Assembly: GCF_004963255.1 (NCBI RefSeq)
Contig: NZ_SUGA01000007.1
Span: 1 to 64,000, forward strand
Direction: 5' to 3'
Source: Mesorhizobium sp.
GTDB lineage: Bacteria; Pseudomonadota; Alphaproteobacteria; Rhizobiales; Rhizobiaceae
Length of the DNA: 64,000 nucleotides
This document shows positions 16,003 to 29,767 of this stretch, piece after piece. The position numbers and the translations under genes were made by a program. Below the pieces are notes generated by a model. That model saw nothing but the letters and a program-made list of their open reading frames with translations, had not been told where the DNA came from and did no database searches. The first letter of the stretch is position 1, and each line of letters opens with the position of its first letter.

Positions 16003-17133
16003 ATGAACATCAAGAGCCTTCTACTCGGCTCCGCTGCGGCCTTGATCGCAGTTTCGGGCGCCCGCGCCGCCGACGCGGTGACCGTCGCCGAGCCGGAACC
16101 GGCCGAATACGTCAAGATCTGCGACGTCTATGGCGCCGGCTATTTCTACATCCCCGGCACCGAGACCTGCCTGCGCGTCGGCGGCTATGTCCGCTACGAC
16201 GCCGGCGTGGGCGATGTCGGCTCGTTCGATGGCCGCACGGCCACCGACCATGAGGACGGCGACGCCCAGGACACCTGGAAGAAGAACGCCCGCTTCAACC
16301 TGAAGACCTGGACCGGCCAGGAAACCGAGCTTGGCACGTTGAAGACCTACACCGAGACCAAATTCAACTTTCCGAACGGGGGCGCCACAAGTGTTTCTCT
16401 GAGCTTCGCCTGGATCCAACTCGGTGGTCTGCGCGTCGGTAAGGATGAAACGCCGTATGACGCGTTTATCGGCTACGCCGGCAACGTCATCCAGGACACG
16501 CTGATCCATTACGGGCAGAAAGACACCAACGTCGTCAGCTACTATTTCGACGCCGGCAGCGGCATCACGGGCGTGATTTCGCTCGAAGAAGGTTCGGACA
16601 CCACGGGCTCGACGGGCATTTCCGGCACGATCGACAGCTATGTTCCCCATGTGGTCGGTGGCTTGAAGTACAAGGGCGACTGGGGCGCGCTCACCGGCGT
16701 CGTCGCCTATGACAGCAACTACGAGGAAGTAGCCGGCAAGGTCCGCCTGGATGTCAATGTCAGCAAAGAGGTGTCGCTGTTCATCATGGGCGGCTATGGT
16801 ACCGACGACAATCTCAACGATCCGGCCTATGCGATCCCAGGTCGAGGCCGCGGCTTCTACAAGCCGTGGGGCGGCAACTGGGCTGTCTGGGGCGGCGGCA
16901 CCTACAAGTTCAACGAGAAGACCTCGTTCAACCTCCAGGTCTCGGCTGATGATGCCAAGAACGCCGCCGTTGCGGCAAACATAGCCTATACGATCGTTCC
17001 CGGCTTCACGATCACGACTGAAGTTGACTATGTCCACGACGGCAAGTTCGGCGACGCCGACGATTTCAACTGGACCAAGGCCGACAAGAAAAACAGCGTC
17101 GGCGGCATCGTCCGCTTCCAGCGCTCGTTCTGA
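16003..17133 (+). CDS. outer membrane porin (Porin_2 family)
   Basis: 376-residue alphaproteobacterial general porin, a 16-strand trimeric beta-barrel for small hydrophilic solutes. It has a signal peptide with cleavage near ARA|ADAV and the family start VKICDVYGAGYFYIPGTETCLRVGGYVRYD, whose two Cys are conserved in Omp2/RopA proteins. Alternating aromatic strands follow, and the protein ends in Phe (GGIVRFQRSF), as the BAM machinery requires. Upstream lies a Pho box; downstream a strong intrinsic terminator. Confidence 0.95.
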   Translation: MNIKSLLLGSAAALIAVSGARAADAVTVAEPEPAEYVKICDVYGAGYFYIPGTETCLRVGGYVRYDAGVGDVGSFDGRTATDHEDGDAQDTWKKNARFNLKTWTGQETELGTLKTYTETKFNFPNGGATSVSLSFAWIQLGGLRVGKDETPYDAFIGYAGNVIQDTLIHYGQKDTNVVSYYFDAGSGITGVISLEEGSDTTGSTGISGTIDSYVPHVVGGLKYKGDWGALTGVVAYDSNYEEVAGKVRLDVNVSKEVSLFIMGGYGTDDNLNDPAYAIPGRGRGFYKPWGGNWAVWGGGTYKFNEKTSFNLQVSADDAKNAAVAANIAYTIVPGFTITTEVDYVHDGKFGDADDFNWTKADKKNSVGGIVRFQRSF

Positions 17134-17155
17134 TCGAGCCTACCACCTCATACGG

Positions 17156-17188
17156 AAAGGGCCCGCGGCAGATGCAGTGGGCCCTTTT
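17156..17188 (+). terminator. intrinsic terminator of the porin gene
   Basis: AAAGGGCCC (17156) pairs with GGGCCCTTT (17179) over a 14-nt loop and is followed by a T-rich run (TTTTGTTTG). It lies 22 bp past the porin stop. Confidence 0.9.
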
Positions 17189-17225
17189 GTTTGATCCCAA
17201 GCAGGGCGTTTGACGCGCCGGCCCG

Positions 17226-19505
<2,280 letters not shown>

Positions 19506-19642
19506 GATACCTGACGTTTTCCTCACCAATTCGCGCTCTTGAGGCGAGCGCATTCTTTTGAACTACCGCTTAAGGCCATACTCAGCCGCTGTAAACCGCC
19601 AAGCGATCAAGTGACGGCGTTCCTCCGCGCTGCCGGCGACAG

Positions 19643-20827
19643 TCAAATCTTGCCTGATGAGATCGCGGCAATCTCGCGCAGGTGTTCGCTGACCGAAGCC
19701 CAGCGCGTCAGCCCAGAGGTGCCGGCGAACGGCCATTCGGAAAAGGGCGGATCATCGCTTCCCATCCGTCGCTTAAGCGCCGAGAGATAAGCCATCAGTT
19801 CCAACCGTTCCGCCTTTACCCTTTCAAGCGTGCGGCCGCGAATCTCCTCCCGCGGTATGGCGCGGTCGCGAAGCCGCTCGACCGCGCGGCGGATCGCGGC
19901 CGGCTCCGGCTCGGCGATGATGCAGTAGTCCGGATCGAAATAGACGTCGCGGCCGCCGATGCTCGGTGTCGAGACGATCGGCAGCCCGGCCAGCAGATAC
20001 TCCATGCTGGAATACATTGCCCCTTCCACCGCCGACAGGCAGAGCCCGACCGCGGCCTGGTTGTAGACGCGGTTGACCTCGGCGGCGGTCAGCCGGCCGG
20101 GCAGGCCATCGATGAGCGGATTGGCGATGCTGTGAAGCGACGATTGCGCCTGCAGGCGGCGGATGAAGGCGCGGTCGCCGGCCGGCGGCAATTCGCCGAT
20201 CGAGGACGTCACATGAACCAGTCTTTCGATCTCGAAGGCGAGATAGTGCCGCTTGGTGTGCGAGATGCGGCCATTGTAGACGGCATCGAACTCGACCGGC
20301 ACGTCAGGCAGCGGCCGGAAGACGTCTTCCGAGATCATCAGATTGTGATTGGAGAAGATCGCATTGCCGCCAACGCCTGCAATCAGGCGTCGCTCTTCCT
20401 CTGTGTTGCAGAGAAAGATCAGCTCGTGCTTGGGGCAAACCTTGGCGAACCAGGCGAGATCCTTGCGTATCTGCTCGACGACGGCAGGCCGTTCCAGCGT
20501 CCAGTTCGGCATCAGGAGGAAGGTAGCGCGCCGTGGCGCAAGGCGTCGGCAGAAGGCGGCGAGCGCGTAGAGAGGGCGCCTGCCGCCGACAGGTACATAG
20601 AGGATCAACGGATCGCGACTGAAGATGTGGAGAGGCATGTCGATGCCGCCATCGAGGCTTGAAAGCGGCCCACGCGCCGGAAGGATGAAGGGCAGCCGTA
20701 TCCGCGTCCACGCCTTGATCTTGGTTCTGGTTCGGTTGGCTCGGTTAGCGGCAAGAAGCCGAATGCGGCCGAGCGAGCCGGCGGGGCCGACCATCTCCTC
20801 GAACGTCTCGTGTCCGTCCTGCTTCAT
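19643..20827 (-). CDS. GT-B-like glycosyltransferase
   Basis: 394 residues. The C-terminal half has the GT-B donor-site pattern: NQAAVGLCLSAVEGAMYSSMEYLLAGLPIVSTPSIGG, with the acidic residue and Gly-rich turn seen in GT1/GT4 enzymes. The N-terminal half has RPLYALAAFCRRLAPRRATF and NWTLERP. There is no signal peptide or membrane anchor. It probably adds a sugar to a surface polysaccharide or glycolipid, but sugar and acceptor are unknown and no other polysaccharide gene is adjacent. It is divergent from mutS. Confidence 0.65.
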   Translation of the reverse strand: MKQDGHETFEEMVGPAGSLGRIRLLAANRANRTRTKIKAWTRIRLPFILPARGPLSSLDGGIDMPLHIFSRDPLILYVPVGGRRPLYALAAFCRRLAPRRATFLLMPNWTLERPAVVEQIRKDLAWFAKVCPKHELIFLCNTEEERRLIAGVGGNAIFSNHNLMISEDVFRPLPDVPVEFDAVYNGRISHTKRHYLAFEIERLVHVTSSIGELPPAGDRAFIRRLQAQSSLHSIANPLIDGLPGRLTAAEVNRVYNQAAVGLCLSAVEGAMYSSMEYLLAGLPIVSTPSIGGRDVYFDPDYCIIAEPEPAAIRRAVERLRDRAIPREEIRGRTLERVKAERLELMAYLSALKRRMGSDDPPFSEWPFAGTSGLTRWASVSEHLREIAAISSGKI

Positions 20828-20992
20828 CGCCCCACCATGTTCTCATGGGCCCGCACGATCCATATGTCGGCCGACGGCATGAGGCAACATGCCTCCGCAC
20901 CCTGTCCTGCTGATGGCGCAACCGCCCAGTCTTCCCCTGCTTTTCGCGCCGCCGGCATTAAACCGGGCTGCCACTTCTGCTAGCGTCCCGGC

Positions 20993-23731
20993 ATGAACAT
21001 GCACATGCCGACAGACAACGACGCCCAGGAGACGACGACGCCTACGCCCGCCACCGGCGGCGTCACGCCGATGATGGAGCAATATATCGAGATCAAGGCG
21101 GCAAACCCTGACTCGCTTTTGTTCTACCGCATGGGCGATTTCTACGAGCTGTTCTTCGACGACGCGGAGAAGGCGAGCCAGGCCCTCGGCATCGTTTTGA
21201 CCAAGCGCGGCAAGCACCAGGGCCACGACATTCCGATGTGCGGCGTACCGGTGCATGCGGCGGACGACTATCTGCAAAAGCTGATCGCGCAGGGTTTTCG
21301 TGTCGCCGTCTGCGAGCAAATCGAGGATCCGGCCGAAGCCAAGAAGCGCGGCTCCAAATCGGTGGTGCGGCGCGACGTGGTGCGGCTGGTCACGCCGGGC
21401 ACCATCACCGAGGACAAGCTGCTCGCGCCCTCGGAGTCGAGCTTCTTGATGGCGTTCGGCCGCGTGAAGGGCGGCGCCGCTGCCAGCCAGGCGAGCTTCG
21501 CGCTGGCCTGGATCGACATTTCGACCGGCGCGTTCCGCGTTGCCGAGACGAGCGCCGAGCGGCTGCTTGCCGACATCTTTCGCGTCGACCCGCGCGAGCT
21601 GATCGTCGCCGAGCCGGTTTTCCACGATCCGGAGCTCAGGCCGGTCTTCGATGTACTTGGCCGGGTCGCCAATCCGCAGCCGCCGTCGTTGTTCGATTCG
21701 GCCTCGGCCACGGGCTGCATCGCGCGCTTCTTCGAGGTCGCGACGCCGGACAGTTTCGGCACCTTCTCGCGCGCCGAATTGTCGGCGATTTCGGGCGCCA
21801 TCGCCTATGTCGAAAAGACGCAAAAAGCCGAACGCCCGCCTTTGTCCCGCCCCGAGCGCGAGGAGCAGGGCTCGACGCTGTTCATCGACCCGGCGACGCG
21901 CGCCAACCTGGAACTTTTGCGCACGCTCTCCGGCAGCCGCGACGGCTCGCTGTTCAAGGCGATCGACCGCACGGTGACCGGCGGCGGGGCGCGACTGCTC
22001 GCAGATCGGCTGATGGCGCCGCTGACCGACCCGGCGGCGATCGGAGCGCGACTGGATTCGGTCTCCTTCTTCCGCTCCGAAGTGCGGCTCTGCCAGGGTC
22101 TGCGGGCGAGCCTGAAAAGCGTCGCCGACATGCCGAGGGCGCTGTCCAGGCTGGCGCTCAACCGCGGCGGGCCGCGCGATCTGGGGGCGCTGCGCGCCGG
22201 CTTCGAGGCGGCGAGAGCGATTGCCGAGTTGTTCGCGACAACCGCGCTGCCCGCCGAGCTCGCCGCGGCGCTGGCCGCGATCAAGGCCCTTCCCGAGGCG
22301 CTTGCCCGCCACCTCAGCGAAGCGCTCGACGACGAGCTGCCGCTGATCAGGCGCGACGGCGGCTTCGTGCGTACCGGCTATCACGCCGAACTCGACGAGA
22401 TGCGGGCGCTGCGCGACGAATCGCGAAAAGTGATCGCCGGGCTGGAGCGCTCGCTGATCGAGGAAACCGGCATCCGCTCGCTGAAGATCCGGCACAACAA
22501 TGTGCTCGGCTATTACATCGAGGTGACGACCAACCATCACGCGATCATGACCGGCAGCGACGCGGCCAAAGCGCGCTTCATCCATCGCCAGACCATGGCC
22601 AATGCCATGCGCTTCACCACGACCGAGCTGGCGGAGCTGGAATCGAAGATCGCCAACGCCGCCGACAAAGCGCTCGGCATCGAGCTTGCCGCCTTCGACC
22701 GCCTGACGGCGGAAGTGGTCACCGAGGCCGAACGGATCCGCGCCGGCGCCGAGGCGCTTGCGGCTCTCGATGTGTCGGCCGCGCTGGCGCTTCTTTCCGA
22801 AAGCGAGGGATGGTGCCGGCCGCTGGTGGATTCCGGCCTCGCTTTCGAAATTGTTGGCGGACGCCACCCGGTGGTCGAACAGGCGCTCAGACGTTCCGGC
22901 GAAGGACCGTTCGTCGCCAATGATTGCGACCTCTCGCCCGAAAGCGGCGCCAAGGCCGGCGCCATCTGGCTGCTCACCGGCCCCAATATGGGCGGTAAAT
23001 CGACATTCCTCAGGCAGAACGCACTGATCGCCATCCTGGCCCAGACCGGCTCCTTCGTGCCGGCGCAAAGAGCCCATATCGGCGTCGTCGACCGCCTGTT
23101 CTCGCGCGTCGGCGCCTCGGACGACCTGGCGCGCGGCCGCTCGACCTTCATGGTCGAGATGGTCGAGACGGCGGCAATCCTCAACCAGGCGGGTGAGCGG
23201 GCGCTGGTGATCCTGGACGAGATCGGCCGCGGCACGGCGACTTTCGACGGCTTGTCGATCGCCTGGGCGGCGGTCGAATATCTGCACGAAAAGAACCGCT
23301 GCCGGGCGATCTTCGCCACGCATTTCCACGAGATGACGGCGCTGGCGGGCAAGCTCCCCCGCCTCCACAACGTCACCATGCGGGTCAAGGAATGGGAAGG
23401 CGACGTCGTCTTCCTGCACGAGGTCGGCAAGGGCGCGGCCGACCGCTCCTACGGCGTGCAGGTGGCGCGGCTGGCCGGCCTGCCGGAGGCGGTCGTCGCC
23501 CGGGCCAGGGAGGTCCTGCATCAGCTGGAAGAGGGCGAGGTTTCCGGCAAGACCAACCGGCTGGTCGACGATCTGCCGCTGTTTTCGGTGGCGGTGAAAC
23601 GCGAAGCGCCGAAGCCGGTCAAGAGCGATGCGCTGGGCGAAGCGCTGGGCGCAATCAATCCCGACGAGATGACGCCGCGCGAGGCGCTGGAAGCGCTCTA
23701 CCGGCTGAAGGGGCTGGCGACGAAGCAATAG
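20993..23731 (+). CDS. mutS: DNA mismatch repair ATPase MutS
   Basis: 912-residue MutS. The mismatch-recognition domain has [14 protein letters not shown], containing the Phe-X-Glu pair that stacks on the mismatch. The core and clamp occupy the middle. The ATPase carries Walker [14 protein letters not shown] (about residue 665), Walker [13 protein letters not shown] and the ATHFHEM switch. It acts with MutL. Start at ATG 20993; a second in-frame ATG follows four codons later (MNMHM). Confidence 0.98.
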   Translation: MNMHMPTDNDAQETTTPTPATGGVTPMMEQYIEIKAANPDSLLFYRMGDFYELFFDDAEKASQALGIVLTKRGKHQGHDIPMCGVPVHAADDYLQKLIAQGFRVAVCEQIEDPAEAKKRGSKSVVRRDVVRLVTPGTITEDKLLAPSESSFLMAFGRVKGGAAASQASFALAWIDISTGAFRVAETSAERLLADIFRVDPRELIVAEPVFHDPELRPVFDVLGRVANPQPPSLFDSASATGCIARFFEVATPDSFGTFSRAELSAISGAIAYVEKTQKAERPPLSRPEREEQGSTLFIDPATRANLELLRTLSGSRDGSLFKAIDRTVTGGGARLLADRLMAPLTDPAAIGARLDSVSFFRSEVRLCQGLRASLKSVADMPRALSRLALNRGGPRDLGALRAGFEAARAIAELFATTALPAELAAALAAIKALPEALARHLSEALDDELPLIRRDGGFVRTGYHAELDEMRALRDESRKVIAGLERSLIEETGIRSLKIRHNNVLGYYIEVTTNHHAIMTGSDAAKARFIHRQTMANAMRFTTTELAELESKIANAADKALGIELAAFDRLTAEVVTEAERIRAGAEALAALDVSAALALLSESEGWCRPLVDSGLAFEIVGGRHPVVEQALRRSGEGPFVANDCDLSPESGAKAGAIWLLTGPNMGGKSTFLRQNALIAILAQTGSFVPAQRAHIGVVDRLFSRVGASDDLARGRSTFMVEMVETAAILNQAGERALVILDEIGRGTATFDGLSIAWAAVEYLHEKNRCRAIFATHFHEMTALAGKLPRLHNVTMRVKEWEGDVVFLHEVGKGAADRSYGVQVARLAGLPEAVVARAREVLHQLEEGEVSGKTNRLVDDLPLFSVAVKREAPKPVKSDALGEALGAINPDEMTPREALEALYRLKGLATKQ

Positions 23732-23743
23732 CGCCAGTCTGGC

Positions 23744-23771
23744 TTGACTCATTGTACCGATCGGTACAATG
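23744..23771 (+). promoter_or_regulatory. TetR-type operator overlapping promoter
   Basis: A perfect 22-bp palindrome, 23750-23771, with core TACCGATCGGTA and flanks CATTG/CAATG. A -35-like TTGACT abuts it at 23744, and its right end provides TACAAT, so bound protein would block the promoter. It lies 36 bp upstream of the DUF1348 gene, which is followed by a TetR gene. Autoregulation is the natural reading. Confidence 0.75.
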
Positions 23772-23806
23772 TCGGTTATCGATGATCGAAACTGACAGGA
23801 GATCTC

Positions 23807-24271
23807 ATGAGCCGCCCGCCATTGCCGCCCTTCACAGCCGAGACAGCGGCGCAAAAGGCGCGCCTTGCGGAGGATGCGTGGAACAGTCGCGATCCCGAGC
23901 GGGTATCGCTCGCTTATACGGAGGACAGCATCTGGCGGAACCGGGCCGAATTCGTCTCAGGCCGTGGCGAGATCGTCGGCTTCCTCAAGCGCAAATGGGC
24001 GCGCGAGCTGGACTACCGCCTGATCAAGGAGGTGTGGACTTGGAACGAGAACCGCATCGCGGTGCGCTTCGCCTATGAATGGCGCGACGACAGCGGCCAC
24101 TGGTTCCGCTCCTACGGCAACGAGAACTGGGAGTTCGACGAAGCCGGGCTGATGCGCCGGCGCCTGGCGAGCATCAACGACCTGCCGATCACGGAGCGCG
24201 AGCGGAAATATCATTGGCCGCTCGGCCGCCGGCCGGACGACCATCCCGGTCTTTCGGAACTTGGGCTCTAA
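23807..24271 (+). CDS. DUF1348 (NTF2-like) family protein
   Basis: 154 residues. The pattern [70 protein letters not shown] and the C-terminal [13 protein letters not shown] are typical of DUF1348, a cone-shaped NTF2-like fold. The fold often forms ligand-binding or enzyme pockets; no reaction is known to me for this family. It forms an operon with the TetR gene six bases downstream and is controlled by the palindromic operator upstream. Such pairing suggests induction by a small toxic or signal molecule (inference). Confidence 0.85.
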   Translation: MSRPPLPPFTAETAAQKARLAEDAWNSRDPERVSLAYTEDSIWRNRAEFVSGRGEIVGFLKRKWARELDYRLIKEVWTWNENRIAVRFAYEWRDDSGHWFRSYGNENWEFDEAGLMRRRLASINDLPITERERKYHWPLGRRPDDHPGLSELGL

Positions 24272-24276
24272 GGACG

Positions 24277-24846
24277 GTGCGGCGCATCGTTCCGGACCGC
24301 GACCAGTTGCTGGGGATCGTTGCCGAGGTTTTCCGCGAGCATGGCTATGAGGGCGCCAGCCTGGCCCTGATCGGCGAAGCGACGGGGCTGGGCAAGGGAA
24401 GCCTCTACCACTTCTTTCCCGGCGGCAAGGAAGAGATGGCGAGAGCCGTCATTGCCCATATCGACGGCTGGTTCGAGGACAATGTCTTCGCGCCATTGCG
24501 TGACAGCACCGATCCGCTCGCGGGGATCGAGCAGATGCTCGAGGCGACGGACAGCTATTTCCGCTCGGGGCGGCGCGTTTGCCTGATCGGCGCTTTCGCG
24601 CTGGATGAATCGCGCGATCTCTTCGCCGGCCAGATAAGGGATTATTTCGGCCGCTGGGTCACGCATCTCGCCGATGCGCTGGCGCGATCCGGACACCGAC
24701 CGGACGAGGCCGGCGAGTTGGCCGAGGAAGCCGTCGCCGCCATCCAGGGCGCCCTCACCCTTGCCCGCGCCGCAAATGACCTCGATGTGTTTTCAAGAGC
24801 ATTGCGGCGAGCGCGGATGCGGCTTGGGCTGCCGGCGAAGATTTAA
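24277..24846 (+). CDS. TetR/AcrR family transcriptional regulator
   Basis: About 189 residues. The N-terminal helix-turn-helix reads RDQLLGIVAEVFREHGYEG, then SLALIGEATGLGKGSLYHFFPGG, the TetR signature. The all-helical C-terminal ligand domain includes FRSGRRVCLIGAFAL and ends in an Ala/Arg-rich helix. The start is taken as GTG 24277, six bases past the DUF1348 stop; the AAGGA there is unusually close, so coupling to the upstream stop is probable. It likely represses its own operon through the palindrome at 23750. Confidence 0.88.
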   Translation: MRRIVPDRDQLLGIVAEVFREHGYEGASLALIGEATGLGKGSLYHFFPGGKEEMARAVIAHIDGWFEDNVFAPLRDSTDPLAGIEQMLEATDSYFRSGRRVCLIGAFALDESRDLFAGQIRDYFGRWVTHLADALARSGHRPDEAGELAEEAVAAIQGALTLARAANDLDVFSRALRRARMRLGLPAKI

Positions 24847-24854
24847 CCGGACTC

Positions 24855-25682
24855 CTACAGAGGTTCGAAGCGAAAGCCTGTTTCGCCTCGCGAAATCCGG
24901 CCGACGCCCGGTGAATCGAGATGCGCTCCGGCGACGCACCAGGCGTTGTCGGCGGCAAGCGCCAAAATGCGCAGCCGGGTCTCGCGCGCCTGGTCCTGGT
25001 CGGCGTCGAATTCCCACGCTACCTCCGGCCGCTCGAACTGAAGCGACGGCACATGCACGATGTCACCCCAGACCAGCAACGTCTCGCCGCCGCTCGTGAC
25101 ACGAAAGCCAGTATGGCCGATTTCATGGCCGGGAGAGGCGACGGCCTCGATATTCGCGCTCAGCGGCTGTCCAGAGCCCAAAGGTTCCGCTCGGTCATGG
25201 AAGCGGCTCAACCTCGCTACCGACCGGAACATGTCGAGCTCGGCCCGGGGAACAAGCAGGCGAGAGAGTTGCGGGAAACCGTCGCGACCATCGGCAAGGA
25301 CAAGCCCGTGGATATGGTCGAGATGCGTGTGGGTGAACGCAACCGTTCGTATCCGGTCGACGGCGATCCTCGCCTCGCTCAGCGCCTGCGGAAGAAAGCC
25401 CATCGTCGGGTGCCAGGCGTTCGAGGAGCCCGTGTCGATCAGCGTAATTTCGCGGCCGTCGTCGACGGCAAAGGCATTGACCGACAATCTGAGCGCGCCG
25501 TCGAAGAGCGGCACCTGCGGGGGGAGATCGTCGCCGAAGGGCTCGCCTCCCGGCTTATGCAGCCGCCGGACCGGCATGTCGACATAACCGTCGCGCAACG
25601 AGGTGACGGTCAAGTCACCGATTTTATAGGCCGTGTGATGCGGTCCGGCTGAAATTCGTTCCAATGCCTGCTCCCGGCTCAC
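24855..25682 (-). CDS. MBL-fold metallo-hydrolase
   Basis: 275-residue metallo-beta-lactamase-fold hydrolase. The metal motif HTHLDHIHGL (HxHxDH) is intact, followed by the later ligand His in ASPGHEIGHTGF, an Asp in VWGDIVH, and a last His in VAGAHLDSPG. The layout resembles lactonases and other quorum-quenching-like enzymes, but the superfamily is broad and the substrate is open. Converges with the TetR gene and lies 25 bp after the aldo/keto reductase on the same strand. Confidence 0.85.
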   Translation of the reverse strand: MSREQALERISAGPHHTAYKIGDLTVTSLRDGYVDMPVRRLHKPGGEPFGDDLPPQVPLFDGALRLSVNAFAVDDGREITLIDTGSSNAWHPTMGFLPQALSEARIAVDRIRTVAFTHTHLDHIHGLVLADGRDGFPQLSRLLVPRAELDMFRSVARLSRFHDRAEPLGSGQPLSANIEAVASPGHEIGHTGFRVTSGGETLLVWGDIVHVPSLQFERPEVAWEFDADQDQARETRLRILALAADNAWCVAGAHLDSPGVGRISRGETGFRFEPL

Positions 25683-25707
25683 TTGCGAATCCGGATCGAA
25701 GTTGTGG

Positions 25708-26553
25708 CTAGATCATCTCCAGCCCGCGCTTGCGCGTCGGCGGCGGGAAGGCGCGGTCGAGTTCAGCGAAATCCTCGGGCGTCAGCTTGATGTCGAGCGC
25801 GGCGGCGTTCTGGCGGACATGCTCCTGGCGGCCGGCCTTTGGAATGGCGATGACGCCGGGCTGCGCCATCACCCAGGCGAGCGCGATCTGGGCGGCGGTG
25901 GCGTTGTGGCGCGAAGCTACGGCTTCGAGCCGAGCATTCCGGGCGAGCGCACCCTGCTCCACCGGCGAATAGGCCATCAGCGGGATGCCGCGCTTCAGGC
26001 TCCAGGGTGCCAAGTCGAATTCCGGCCCGCGCCGCGAGAGATTGTAGAGGATCTGATTGGTCTGGACGTTGCTGCCCGAGCGCAGACCGACCAGTTCCTC
26101 CATCTCGTCGGTGTCGAAATTGCTGACGCCCCAGTGGCGGATCTTGCCTTCCCTCTTCAAGGTTTCGAAGGCCTCGACGGTTTCGGATAGCGGCACGCTG
26201 CCCGGCCAATGCAGCAGATAGAGATCGATCCGGTCGGTGGAAAGCCGCTTCAGGCTGTTCTCGCAGGCTCGCTTCACGCCGGCGCGCGACGCATTGGTCG
26301 GCAGCACCTTGGAAACCAGAAAAGTCTCGTCGCGGCGCCCGGCGATGGCCTCCGCCACCACCTCCTCGGCGCCGCCGCTGGCATACATCTCCGCCGTGTC
26401 GATGAGCATGATGCCGAGGTCCAGCCCAAGCTTCAGCGCCGCGACTCCATCGGTGCGGCGCCTGCGGTCCTCGCCCATCTTCCAGGTGCCCTGGCCCAGC
26501 ACCGGAACGGCCTCGCCGGACGGCAGCTCGAGGGTTCTGACTGTTGACGGCAT
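25708..26553 (-). CDS. aldo/keto reductase
   Basis: 281-residue NADPH-dependent TIM-barrel oxidoreductase. The family motifs are GTWKMGEDR and LIDTAEMYASGGAEE, with catalytic Asp and Tyr. FLVSKVLPTNASR supplies the catalytic Lys, YLLHWPGSVPL the His, and IPKAGRQEHVRQNAAAL is the C-terminal coenzyme-phosphate site. It reduces aldehydes or ketones; the substrate is unknown. The start at 26553 follows a strong GGAGGA. Confidence 0.9.
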   Translation of the reverse strand: MPSTVRTLELPSGEAVPVLGQGTWKMGEDRRRRTDGVAALKLGLDLGIMLIDTAEMYASGGAEEVVAEAIAGRRDETFLVSKVLPTNASRAGVKRACENSLKRLSTDRIDLYLLHWPGSVPLSETVEAFETLKREGKIRHWGVSNFDTDEMEELVGLRSGSNVQTNQILYNLSRRGPEFDLAPWSLKRGIPLMAYSPVEQGALARNARLEAVASRHNATAAQIALAWVMAQPGVIAIPKAGRQEHVRQNAAALDIKLTPEDFAELDRAFPPPTRKRGLEMI

Positions 26554-26641
26554 GGCTTCCTCCGCGGGGCTGGATCGCAGCACAGCAAAAAACGGAAATC
26601 CAGACCAAAGCCGCGTGGCCGCCTGGATTTCCCGGGAGCGG

Positions 26642-27031
26642 CTACTTCGCCGGGTGCTTGGCGAGCCAGTCCTGCATCTGCTTGATCTCGGCTTCCTGCC
26701 CCTTGACCACGCCTTCGGCGAGCTTGCGGATTTCCGGATCCTTGCCATTGGCGATCACCACCTTGGCCATGTCGATAGCGCCCTGATGATGAGGGATCAT
26801 GCCACGGACGAAATCGACATCGGCATTGCCGGTGTATTTGATCGCCATGTCCTTGTGCATCTTCTTCATCGCCGCCTCATAGCCAGCCGTGGCCGGGCTC
26901 TGGGCGCCCATCGCCATCTTGGACATGTCGTGCTTCATCTCCTCCGACGAGGCCGGCACGCTTTCGAGGAAGACGGCAAGCAGCATTCCCGCCGCCATCA
27001 AAAGCAGCACGATTTTCTTGGCCAGGGTCAT
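26642..27031 (-). CDS. DUF305 family periplasmic protein (copper-associated)
   Basis: 129 residues with an N-terminal signal/anchor helix (KKIVLLLMAAGMLLAVFLES) and the DUF305 core FVRGMIPHHQGAIDMAKVVIA, plus Met/His-rich flanks (EEMKHDMSKMAMG, MKKMHKDM). DUF305 proteins (for example CopM-like) bind copper in the periplasm. It lies 43 bp downstream of the copper ATPase on the same strand, so it is very likely part of the same CueR-controlled operon. Confidence 0.85.
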   Translation of the reverse strand: MTLAKKIVLLLMAAGMLLAVFLESVPASSEEMKHDMSKMAMGAQSPATAGYEAAMKKMHKDMAIKYTGNADVDFVRGMIPHHQGAIDMAKVVIANGKDPEIRKLAEGVVKGQEAEIKQMQDWLAKHPAK

Positions 27032-27074
27032 TCAAGGTCTCCTTGTTGTTGAGGTTCGTATCTGGGAGCTTCGT

Positions 27075-29579
<2,505 letters not shown>

Positions 29580-29611
29580 CAGCAATGCCTCGGAATTCTC
29601 GAATTGAGGCG

Positions 29612-29642
29612 GAGGTAGTCCTTCCAGCTACTGGAAGGTCAA
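29612..29642 (-). promoter_or_regulatory. CueR/HmrR-type copper-responsive promoter
   Basis: On the minus strand, -35 TTGACC (29642-29637) and -10 TACCTC (29617-29612) are separated by 19 bp. That long spacer is typical of MerR-family-activated promoters. Centred between them is the perfect dyad CCTTCCAG-TAG-CTGGAAGG, the classical CueR operator form. It drives the copper ATPase and DUF305 genes. Confidence 0.88.
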
Positions 29643-29767
29643 GGGCCAGTTTCGACTTTCGGAAATTCTGGTCGTTTGGCGTTGCGCTGCATCAGTCGCG
29701 CGCCATCGGAAACGCGGGCGCCAGCCCCATACACAGCGCGAAGAAAACAGGCTATAGACGCCGCCGA

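Noticed and set aside
23750..23771. Palindrome considered as a mutS terminator
   Set aside because: It has no T-run, its loop would be zero-length, and it overlaps a -35 element with a tetR operon directly downstream, so an operator fits better.
20843..23854. Very long open frame opposite mutS, about 1000 codons
   Set aside because: It is antisense to a complete mutS with all motifs, its translation is Arg/His/Gly-rich without domains, and such antisense frames are expected in high-GC DNA.
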